From Lamellibrachia columna (taxonomy: Eukaryota > Annelida > Polychaeta > Sabellida > Siboglinidae), in contig OY759268.1 in the NCBI GenBank assembly GCA_963662155.1, positions 4,913,701 through 4,977,700 of the forward strand: a stretch of 64,000 nt of DNA. The letters are read 5' to 3'. Position numbers and translations under genes: made by a program. Positions 53,222-64,000 of this stretch are shown piece after piece. Within the stretch, counting starts at the first letter, position 1. The number at the start of each line of letters is the position of its first letter. The notes beneath the pieces are model-generated. The model ran no database searches. It saw nothing but the letters and a program-made list of their open reading frames with translations, and was not told the DNA's origin.

Positions 53222-55372
53222 TTTGAAGTTGAGTCAGTGTTAACAGTTTTGTAGGTGATGTAATAACAACACAAAAGGGGAAAGATGGCGCTTGAAGCAA
53301 GTCAAATCTGAGTCAGTGTTAACAGTTTTGTAGGTGATGTAATAACAACACAAAAGGGGAAAGATGGCACTTGAAGCAAGTCAAATCTGAGTCAGTGTTA
53401 ACAGTTTTGTAGGCGATGTAATAACAACACAAAAGGGGAAAGATTGCGCTTGAAGCCAGTCAAATCTGAGTCAGTGTTAACAGTTTTGTAGGCGATGTAA
53501 TAACAACACAAAAGGGGAAAGATGGCACTTGAAGCAAGTCAAATCTGAGTCAGTGTTAACAGTTTTGTAGGCAATGTAATAACAACACAAAAGGGGAAAG
53601 ATGGCACTTGAAGCAAGTCAAATCTGAGTCAGTGTTAACACTTTTGTAGGCGATGTAATAACAACACAAAAGGGGAAAGATGGCACTTGAAGCAAGTCAA
53701 ATCTGAGTCAGTGTTAACAGTTTTGTAGGCGATGTAATAACAACACAAAAGGGGAAAGATGGCGCTTGAAGCCAGTCAAATCTGAGTCAGTGTTAACAGT
53801 TTTGTAGGCAATGTAATAACAACACAAAAGGGGAAAGATGGCACTTGAAGCAAGTCAAATCTGAGTCAGTGTTAACAGTTTTGTAGGCGATGTAATAACA
53901 ACACAAAAGGGGAAAGATGGCGCTTGAAGCAAGTCAAATCTGAGTCAGTGTTAACAGTTTTGTAGGCAATGTAATAACAACACAAAAGGGGAAAGATGGC
54001 ACTTGAAGCAAGTCAAATCTGAGTCAGTGTTAACAGTTTTGTAGGCGATGTAATAACAACACAAAAGGGGAAAGATGGCACTTGAAGCAAGTCAAATCTG
54101 AGTCAGTGTTAACAGTTTTGTAGGCGATGTAATAACAACACAAAAGGGGAAAGATTGCGCTTGAAGCCAGTCAAATCTGAGTCAGTGTTAACAGTTTTGT
54201 AGGCGATGTAATAACAACACAAAAGGGGAAAGATGGCACTTGAAGCAAGTCAAATCTGAGTCAGTGTTAACAGTTTTGTAGGCAATGTAATAACAACACA
54301 AAAGGGGAAAGATGGCACTTGAAGCAAGTCAAATCTGAGTCAGTGTTAACACTTTTGTAGGCGATGTAATAACAACACAAAAGGGGAAAGATGGCACTTG
54401 AAGCAAGTCAAATCTGAGTCAGTGTTAACAGTTTTGTAGGTGATGTAATAACAACACAAAAGGGGAAAGATGGCACTTGAAGCAAGTCAAATCTGAGTCA
54501 GTGTTAACAGTTTTGTAGGCGATGTAATAACAACACAAAAGGGGAAAGATGGCGCTTGAAGCCAGTCAAATCTGAGTCAGTGTTAACAGTTTTGTAGGCG
54601 ATGTAATAACAACACAAAAGGGGAAAGATGGCACTTGAAGCAAGTCAAATCTGAGTCAGTGTTAACACTTTTGTAGGCGATGTAATAACAACACAAAAGG
54701 GGAAAGATGGTGCTTGAAGCAAGTAAAATCTGAGTCAGTGTTAACAGTTTTGTAGGCGATGTAATAACAACACAAAAGGGGAAAGATGGCGCTTGAAGCC
54801 AGTCAAATCTGAGTCAGTGTTAACAGTTTTGTAGGCGATGTAATAACAACACAAAAGGGGAAAGATGGCACTTGAAGCAAGTCAAATCTGAGTCAGTGTT
54901 AACACTTTTGTAGGCGATGTAATAACAACACAAAAGGGGAAAGATGGTGCTTGAAGCAAGTCAAATCTGAGTCAGTGTTAACACTTTTGTAGGCGATGTA
55001 ATAACAACACAAAAGGGGAAAGATGGCGCTTGAAGCCAGTCAAATCTGAGTCAGTGTTAACAGTTTTGTAGGCGATGTAATAACAACACAAAAGGGGAAA
55101 GATGGTGCTTGAAGCAAGTCAAATCTGAGTCAGTGTTAACAGTTTTGTAGGCGATGTAATAACAACACAAAAGGGGAAAGATGGCACTTGAAGCAAGTCA
55201 AATCTGAGTCAGTGTTAACACTTTTGTAGGCGATGTAATAACAACACAAAAGGGGAAAGATGGCACTTGAAGCAAGTCAAAACTGAGTCAGTGTTAACAG
55301 TTTTTAGGCGATGTAATAACAACACAAAAGGGGAGAGATGGCGCTTGAAGCAAGTCAAAACTGCACAGTCGA
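53222..55372. repeat. 79-bp minisatellite, about 27 copies, 711-bp higher-order period
   Basis: Unit GAGTCAGTGTTAACAGTTTT, then GTAGGCGATGTAATAACAAC, ACAAAAGGGGAAAGATGGCA and CTTGAAGCAAGTCAAATCT. The rare AGATTGCGCT variant recurs at 53441 and 54152 (711 = 9 x 79) with matching neighbours. In the intron upstream of exon w1; starts 22 bases from its acceptor. Confidence 0.96.
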
Positions 55373-55670
55373 GCTTTGGAAAAGTGATAATGTGCATTTT
55401 TACACAGAAATTAGGTTTTACTTAGACAAAAATGAGGCGGGCCAGATTCTAGATACACTGTAAGTGGTTTCAAATTATAAACAAAGAATTACCTAAATAT
55501 ACAAATGGCAAATGAACTAATATAATATCAGGGTTTAACGTTTTAAAAAACCAGGCAAGCCAGATATGCGAAATAATTTAGGCGAGCAATTTTGTAGTTT
55601 TAAAATTAACCACTTGGTGGTGCACAAAATGTCTGCACGTCATCACTAGTAGCAACGCCATGCAGACTTA
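55373..55670. other. flank with part of a dispersed element
   Basis: 55625-55671 (ACTAGTAGCAACGCCATGCAGACT region) aligns with 44745-44775. The same element resumes at 57531 beyond the LINE. No gene found here; specifically no signal-peptide exon for the TM9SF2-like gene. Confidence 0.5.
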
Positions 55671-57530
55671 TTCCTAAGTCATGGACATGTGGATTTATTA
55701 AGCCAACTTATAAAAATAAAGGTTCTGTTGCAGATGCAAATAATTACAGGGGAATATCCATCCTCAGTTGTCTTGGCAAACTATTTACATCTGTATTAAA
55801 TAACAGGTTGAATGAGTATTTAGATAGCAGGAATATGATAGATGAACAAACAGGATTTATATATACTTATCAAATGATAAAAAACTGTACTGCACTTTTC
55901 TTGATTACAGTAAAGCTTTTGATACTATAAATATACCTGCTTTGTGGAGTAAACTCATAAACCATAATATTAATGGAATAGAGTGTTAAATGTAATATAC
56001 AACATGTATACTAAGGCCAAGTCTTGTATTAAAATCAATGATAGTTGTATGTCTGACTTCTTTAAATGCAATCAAGGGGTAAGGCAGGGGGAGAATCTCT
56101 CACCATTGTTATTTAAACATTTTCTTAATGACATGAAAGATTTTGTTAGAAAATCTTTTAATGGTTCGACTATGGTTTCTAATCTCATTAATGGCAAACT
56201 TCAAACTAATGACGTATGTGTTTTTCTAAAGTTGTATCTATTATTGTATGCAGATGATACTATCATAATGGCGGAGTCAGCCACTGAACTTCAGGATTGC
56301 TTAAATGCAGTATCTCATTATTGTAAATTATGGTCTTTAAAAATTAATACAACTAAGACTAAAGTTTTAATTTTCTCTAAAGGTAAAACCCGTAAAATTC
56401 CTACATTTTCTTTCAATGGAACAAACCTCGATGTTTGTTTTGACTATGTTTATCTTGGTGTCAACATGAATTACAATGGAAGGTTTGTTTTTGCCAAGCA
56501 AAGGCAATATGTGCACAGAAAGCTATGTATAGTTTGATTAAAAAGTCACAACAATTACTTCTTCCAACTGATATAATATTTCAACTATTTGATCATACTG
56601 TTGTACCAATTCTGTTATATGGTTGTGAAGTATGGGGTATGAGAATTGTGATATCATTGAAAAACTTCACTTGGAATTCTGTAGAATGGTATTACAACAA
56701 ATCTACTTCTAAATGTATGATATATGGCGAACTAGGCAGACCACCACTAGTGATACAAATTAAGCAAAGGATGGCTAATTTCTGGATTAAGTTAGCACAA
56801 GGAAAATATTCAGAGTTATCAGTGATAATGTACAGATTATTACTCAACTTAAATAATAACAGTGAGTATGAATCACCTTGGATAAAAACTGTTCAAAATA
56901 TGTTATATGAAAGTGGTCTTTCTAACGTTTCACACTTTCCTAATGCCGTCAATCATAAATGGCTATATAATTGTCTCAAAATCAGACTTCATGACGAATA
57001 TATTCAAACATGGTCATCAAATGTATTTCACAATGATAAATGTATTACCTATAGAATATTTAAAGAAGTATTCGAGTTTGAATCATATTTGACATTGTTA
57101 CCAGATAGATTAAGAATTCTTTTCACTCAATTAAGGCTGGGTAACACAAAACTGCCTATTGAAACAGGCAGATGGTTCAATATTGATAGAAATGAAAGGT
57201 ATTGTACTTTGTGTAATAGAAATGAGATTGGGGATGAATTTCATTTATTGTTTCAATGTGACACTTTAAGAGACCAAAGGAATAGATTTCTGACAAAATA
57301 TTTTATGAATCACCCTAATTCGTTCAAGTTCTCTGTGTTATTTAATATTCATAGTTTAAATAAACTAATAAGAATTTGTAAGTTCATCAAAATCATAATT
57401 GGTAAGTTTAACTAACATTGACTGGTCTTATTATTTTTAAATGTTTTGAGTACTTTCAAGTACTCTTGGTATTGCATATTTATCTCATACACCATTGTAT
57501 GGTATTAGAGAATAAAACTTGACTTGACTT
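55671..57530 (+). mobile_element. non-LTR retrotransposon (RT + C-terminal Cys/His region)
   Basis: 5'-truncated. 55690-55980 is broken but reads NYRGISILSCLGKLFTSVLN and DYSKAFDTINIPALWSKLIN. 55983-56537: GVRQGENLSPLLFKHFLNDM and the catalytic LLYADDTIIMAESATELQ. After a +1 shift near 56500, 56525-57415: LLLPTDIIFQLFDHTVVPIL, LYGCEVWG, and a C-terminal YCTLCNRNEIGDEFHLLFQC knuckle. Ends in AATAAAACTTGACTTGACTTG-like tail repeats. Clade not assigned; fairly young since long frames survive. Confidence 0.85.
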
Positions 57531-57619
57531 GTGAGGCTACATATCAAAACAACATGGCAGCTATACACAGCGACAACACGAAAGCAGACGAGGTGAAGAT
57601 TGTGTTTAATTGTAGCGCC

Positions 57620-60600
57620 GGGGTGGATACACAAGATTCAACTTAACCTATCAATTCCTTCAAAGCTAAACTTCTCAACTAGTCAAATTCCATAACTTTA
57701 TACACCCTAATTGGTAAACTTGCAATAAACTGCTGGATCAGCTCCTGCCAGTCAGCAGACATTATACAGATGTAAATATACACAAGATTCAACTTAACCT
57801 GTCAATTCCTTCAAAGCTAAACTTCTCAACTAGTTCAATTCCATAACATTATACAATTTAATTAACAACCTTGCAATATATTTCATACAGTGTCTACTAT
57901 TTGCCTACTGACATCTCTGCGAACACAATGATACGTAGACCTAGAGACCATCACACGCGATACAATACTAGTCATGACAGCTAACTGACGTTGATGTCCA
58001 TCACTAATTAAAACGATGATTCAAAACAAGTTATTGCACATAGCTCTCGAAAAAATTTAGGTTTTTACAATTTTTTTTTCAACCCTAACAGCCATTGGGT
58101 GTATTCCCCGTGACCAAACCATGTTTTGAATTATATAAAATTGCATATTATCATTTATAGAGTGTGGCTCAATAGATATATGGTTTTCTTTCATACAAAG
58201 GCTGTGATGACACATATGATTAACATATAAGCATGGGTCAACAAGAGTGATTCTATGTGAAACATGTAACTGAGCCTATATGAACTGTCATCGCATGACT
58301 GTAGTCACACCTGATTTGTCAGTTAGTAACTCCATATTTCACAATTCTTTCTTTTGTGCAGCCTGTCCTTTGTACACACTCATTGCTTGGTGACAGGCAT
58401 CAGTTTTCATGCATTTTACAACTATATTTTTAATAAAAAAACCTCCTACGTATCTGGTCAATGGCTACTGCATTTCATTTACTAAAGTACCTATTTTTAC
58501 ATTGACAGTGTTTGCCATAAAAATGGAAGTGAACATATTTTAGAGACAAGCATATATAGTGCACCCTACAAAAAAATATTACATCCATCTACATGTTTGA
58601 TTTCTAGAAACATTTGAGCAGAACCAGATAGATCATGGATTCAGACTGGGCAGTGCATACACAGGATAGCCACTTGAGTGCGTAACAACCTGTAATTCAC
58701 CTCAGCTCTTGAAAGTACACATTTTCTCAGCTAGCTTGTGTGAATTCCTAACACAATGTTTCAGAAAGACCAGAATGTGTTCTGTAATCACATTGTATTC
58801 AGCTTGTTTTTATTTTGTACTTCAAAGCACTTTATTGTTTTACCTCCAGCACTATTACGCAGATGTAGATATATACAAGATTCACCTTAATGTGTGAATT
58901 CCTTCAAAGCCAGACTTCTCAACTAGTTAAATTGCATAACATTATACAATCTAATTGGTAAACTTGCAATAAACTGCTGGATTAGCTCCTGCCAGTCAGC
59001 ATACATTATACTGATGTAAATATACACAAGATTCAACTTAACCTGTCAATTCCTTCTAAGCTAAACTTGTCAACTAGTTAAATTCCATAACATTATACAA
59101 CCTAATCGGTAAACTTGCAATAAACTGCTGGATCAGCTCCTGCCAGTCAGCATTCATTATACAGATGTAAATATACACAAGATTCAACTTAACCTGTCAA
59201 TTCCTTCAAAGCTAAACTTCTTAACTAGTTAAATTCCATAACTTTATACAACCTAATTTGTAAACTTGCAATAAACTGCTGGATCAGCTCCTGCCAGTCA
59301 GTAGACATTATACTGATGTAAATATGCACAAGATTCACCTTAACCTGTCAATTCCTTCAAAGCTAAACTTCTCAACTAGTTCAATTCCATAACATTATAC
59401 AATTTAATTAACAACCTTGCAATATATTTCATACAGTGTCTACTATTTGCCTACTGACATCTCTGCGAATACAATGATACGTAGACCTAGAGACCATCAC
59501 ACGCGATACAACACTAGTCATGACAGCTAACTGACGTTGATGTCCATCACTAATTAAAACGATGATTCGAAACAAGTTATTGCACATAGCTCTCGAAAAA
59601 ATTTAGGTTTTTACAATTTTTTTTTTCAACACTAACAGCCATTGGGTGTATTCCCCGTGACCAAACCATGTTTTGAATTATATAAAATTGCATATTATCA
59701 TTTATAGAGTGTGGCTCAATAGATATATGGTATTCTTTCATACAAAGGCTGTGATGACACGGATGATTAGCATATAAGCATGGGTCAACAAGAGTGATTC
59801 TATGTGAAACATGCAACTGAGCCTATATGAACTGTCTTCGCATGACTGTAGTCACACCTGAGTTGTCAGTTAGTAACTCCATATTTCACAATTCTTTCTT
59901 TTGTGCAGCCTGTCCTTTGTACACACTCATTGCTTGGTGACAGGCATCAGTTTTCATGCATTTTACAACTATATTTTTAATAAAAAAACCTCCTACGTAT
60001 CTGGTCAATGGATACTGCATTTCATTTGCTAAAGTACCTATTTTTACATTAACAGAGTTTGCCATTAAATGGAAGTGAACATATTTTAGAGATAAGCATA
60101 TATTGTGCACCGTACAAAAAAATATTACATCCATCTACATGTTTGATTTCTACAAACATTTGAGCAGAACCAGATATATCATAGATTCAGACTGGGCAAT
60201 GAATACACAGGATAGCCACTTGAGTGCATAACAACCTGTAATTCACCTAAGCTCTTGAAAGTACACATTTTCTCAGCTAGCTTGAATGAATTCCTAACAC
60301 AATGTTTCAGAACGACCGGCATGTGTTCTGTAATCACATTGTATTCAGCCAGTTTTTATTTTGCACTTAAAATCACATTATTTGTTTACCTCCAGCACTA
60401 TTACACATATGTAGATATATACAAGATTTACCTTAATGTGTGAATTCCTTCAAAGCCAGACTTCTCAAGTAGTTAAATTACATAACATTATACAATCTAA
60501 TTGGTAAACTTGCAATAAACTGCTGGATCAGCTCCTGCCAGTCAGCATACATTATACAGATGTAAATATACACAAGATTCAACTTAACCTGTCAATTCCT

Positions 60601-63600
60601 TCAAAGCTAAGCTTCTCAACTGGTACAATTCCATAACATTTCACAATTTAATTAACAAACTTGCAATATAATTCATGCAGTGTCTACTATCTGCCTACTG
60701 ACATCTCTGCGAACACAATGATAGAAAGACCTAGAGACCATCACACACGATACAACACTAGTTATGACAGCTAACTGATGTTGATGCCCATCACTAATTA
60801 AAACGATGATTCGAAAAAGGTTATTGTACATAGCTCTCGAAAAATTTAAGTTTTTACCATTTTTATTTCAACCTTAATAGCCATTGGGGGCATTCCCCGT
60901 GACCAAACCAAATGTTTTGAATTATATAAAATTGCATATTATCATTTTCAGAGTGTGGCTCAATAGATATATGGTTTTCTTTTATACAAAGGCTGTGATG
61001 ACACAGATGATTAGCATCTAAACATGGGTCAACAAGAGTGATTCTATGTGAAACATGTAACTGAGCCTATATGAACTGTCCTAGCCTGACTGTAGTCACA
61101 CCTGAGTTGCCAGTTAGTAAATCCATATCTAACAATTCTTCCTTTTGTGCTGCCTGTTCTTTGTACACACTCATTGCTTGGTGACAGGCATAAGTTTTCA
61201 TGCATTTTACAACTATATTTTTAATTAAAAAACCTCCTACGTGTATGGTCAATGGTTACTACATTTCCATTGCTAAAGTACCTATTTTGACATGACAATG
61301 TTTGCAAAAAAAATGGAAGTGAACATATTTTAGAGACAAGCATATATCGTGCACCCTACAAAAAAATATTACATCCATCTACGTTTGATTTCTAGACACA
61401 TTTGAGCAGAATCAGATAGATCATAGACTCAGACTGGGCAGTGCATACAACGGATAGCAACTTTAGTGTGTAACAACCTGTAATTCACTTCAACTCTTAA
61501 AATACACATTTTCTCAGCTAGCTTGTGTGAATTCCTAACACAATGTTTCAGAAAGACCAGCATGTGTTCTGTAATCACATTGTATTCAGCCAGTTTTTAT
61601 TTTGCACTGAAAAGCACATTATTGTTTTAACTCCAGCACTATTACACAGATGTAGATATATAAAAGATTCACCTTAATGTGTGAATTCCTTCAAAGCTAA
61701 ACTTGTCAACTAGTTAAATTCCATAACATTATACAATCTAATTGTTAAACTTGCAATAAACTGCTGGATCAGCTCCTGTCAGACAGTAGACATTATACAG
61801 ATGTAAATATACACAAGATTCACCTTAACCTGTCAATTACTTCAAAGCAAAGCTTCTCAACTAGTACAATTCCATAATATTATACAATCTAATTAACAAA
61901 CTTGCAATATATTTCATGCAGTGTCTACTATCTGCCTACTGACATCTCTGCGAACACAATGATAGAAAGACCTAGAGACCATCACACACGATACAACACT
62001 ACTTATGACAGCTAACTGACGTTGATGCCCATCACTAATTAAAACGATGATTCGAAACAAGTTATTGAATATAGCTCTCGAAAAATTTAGGTTTTTACAA
62101 TTTTTTTATTTCAACCCTAACAGCCATTGGGTGTATTCCCCGTGACCAAACCATATGTTTTGAATTATATAAAATTGCATATTATCATTTTCAGAGTGTG
62201 GCTCAATAGATATATGGTTTTCTTTTATACAAAGGCTGTGATGACACAGATGATTAGCATCTAAGCATGGGTCAACTAGAGTGATTCTATGTGGAAGCAT
62301 GTAACTGAGCCTATATGAACAGTCATTGCACGACTAGTCACATCTGAGTTGTCAGTTAGTAACTCCATATTTCACAATTCTTTCTTTTGTGCAGCCTGTC
62401 CTTTGTACACACTCATTGCTTGGTGACAGGCATCAGTTTTCATGCATTTTACAACTATATTTTTAATAAAAAAACCTCCCACGTGTATGGTCAATGGCTA
62501 CTGCATTTCCATTGCTAAAGTACCTATTTTGACATGACAATGTTTGCAAAAAAAATGGAAGTGAACATATTTTAGAGACAAGCATATATCGTGCACCCTA
62601 CAAAAAATATTACATCCATCTACGTTTGATTTCTAGACACATTTGAGCAGAATCAGATAGATCATAGACTCAGACTGGGCAGTGCATACAACGGATAGCA
62701 ACTTTAGTGTGTAACAACCTGTAATTCACCTCAGCTCTTGAAAGTACACATTTTCTCAGCTAGCTTGAATGAATTCCTAACACAATGTTTCAGAACGACC
62801 GCCATGTGTTCTGTAATCACATTGTATTCAGCCAGTTTTTATTTTGCACTTAAAATCACATTATTTGTTTACCTCCAGCACTATTACACAGATGTAGATA
62901 TAGACAAGATTCACCTTAATGTGTGAATTTCTTCAAAGCCAGACTTCTCAACTAGTTAAATTGCATAACATTATACAATCTAATTGGTAAACTTGCAATA
63001 AACTGCTGGATCAGCTCCTGCCAGTCACCAGCCATTATACAGATGTAAATATACACAAGATTCAACTTAACATGTCAATTCCTTCAAAGCTAAACTTCTC
63101 AACTACTCAAATTCCATAACTTTATACAACCTAATTGGTAAACTTGCAATAAACTGCTGGATCAGCTCCTGCCAGTCAGCAGACATTATACAGATGTAAA
63201 TATACACAAGATTCAACTTAACCTGTCAATTCCTTCAAAGCTAAACTTCTCAACTAGTTCAATTCCATAACATTATACAATTTAATTAACAACCTTGCAA
63301 TATATTTCATACAGTGTCTACTATTTGCCTACTGACATCTCTGCGTACACAATGATACGTAGACCTAGAGACCATCACACGCGATACAACACTAGTCATG
63401 ACAGCTAACTGACGTTGATGTCCATCAGTAATTAAAACGATGATTCGAAACAAGTTATTGCACATAGCTCTCGAGAAAATTTAGGTTTTTATAATTTTTT
63501 TTTCAACCCTAACAGCCATTGGGTGTATTCCCCGTGACCAAACCATGTTTTGAATTATATAAAATTGCATATTATCATTTTGAGAGTGTGGCTCAATAGA

Positions 63601-64000
63601 TATATGGTTTTCTTTCATACAAAGGCTGTGACGACACAGATGATTAGCATATAAGCATGGGTCAACAAGAGTGATTCTATGTGAAACATGCAACTGAGCC
63701 TATATGAACTGTCTTCGCATGACTGTAGTCACACCTGAGTTGTCAGTTAGTAACTCCATATTTCACAATTCTTTCTTTTGTGCAGCCTGTCCTTTGTACA
63801 CACTCATCGCTTGGTGACAGGCATCAGTTTTCATGCATTTTACAACTATATTTTTAATAAAAAAACCTCCTACGTGTCTGGTCAATGGCTACTGCATTTC
63901 TATTGCTAAAGTACCTATTTTTACATTGACAATGTTTGCCAAAAAAAATGGAAGTGAACATATTTTAGAGACAAGCATATATCGTGCACCCTACAAAAAA
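57620..64000. repeat. long-unit tandem satellite, about 4.5 units of 1.24-1.55 kb
   Basis: The marker ATGACAGCTAACTGACG recurs at about 57971, 59517, 60761, 62002 and 63395 (spacings 1546, 1244, 1240, 1394). Each unit contains 4, 2, 2 or 3 copies of a ~151-bp sub-unit (core CTGCTGGATCAGCTCCTGCC), which fully explains the spacing differences. Every unit also shows short minus-strand frames (for example 59816-59577, 60134-59886) with a common sequence such as GGFFIKNIVVKCMKTDACHQ; they are broken and not assigned, perhaps a decayed transposon ORF. The array continues past the window. Confidence 0.92.

Noticed and set aside
9376..55372. CRISPR arrays
   Set aside because: The regular arrays have no unique spacers; whole units repeat head to tail, there are no cas genes, and the window is clearly intron-bearing animal DNA.
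53200..64000. Signal-peptide exon of the TM9SF2-like gene
   Set aside because: I looked on the minus strand for the conserved FYLPG coding pattern and found none; the exon is probably beyond 64000.

Overview
What it is. This is animal nuclear DNA. One gene dominates: sixteen exons on the minus strand, between 53199 and 5461, give 638 codons plus a stop of a TM9SF2-type nonaspanin (transmembrane 9 superfamily). Splice sites and phases agree at all fifteen introns. The 5' end (signal peptide and the N-terminal FYLPG region) is not in the window. Minisatellites that duplicate exon/intron boundaries, plus Helitron, CR1-like, RTE-like, hAT, Tigger-like and probable Penelope remnants, fit a cephalochordate (amphioxus) genome best. 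I recall 'mirage minisatellite' as a term for such repeats in amphioxus, but I could not check it. The species is inference. Layout. 1-3490: a short open frame at the left edge and a decayed minus-strand LINE. 3490-5460: region downstream of the stop codon. 5461-53199: the gene. Roughly half of this span is tandem repeat; all fifteen introns carry at least one array, with units of 18-113 bp. 53200-55372: a 79-bp array in the upstream intron. 55671-57530: a plus-strand LINE inserted in an older dispersed element. 57620-64000: a long-unit satellite (about 1.24-1.55 kb) that runs off the window. How the parts relate. Five arrays include exon sequence and so reproduce a splice site many times: the donors of the exons ending at 11659, 15468 and 29257, and the acceptors of the exons starting at 12448 and 42745. 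The most striking has 96-bp units, a multiple of three, open in the coding frame. It carries 23 extra copies of half of the ninth membrane helix plus a donor, so use of a downstream donor would add 32-residue membrane repeats without a frameshift. Another intron holds about 97 copies of a 30-bp unit matching a pol III A box, ending in one tRNA-like unit with a B box and T4 terminator. A third holds a 1.1-1.4 kb inverted repeat around 2.35 kb. Most long open frames on either strand are by-products of repeats whose unit length is divisible by three.
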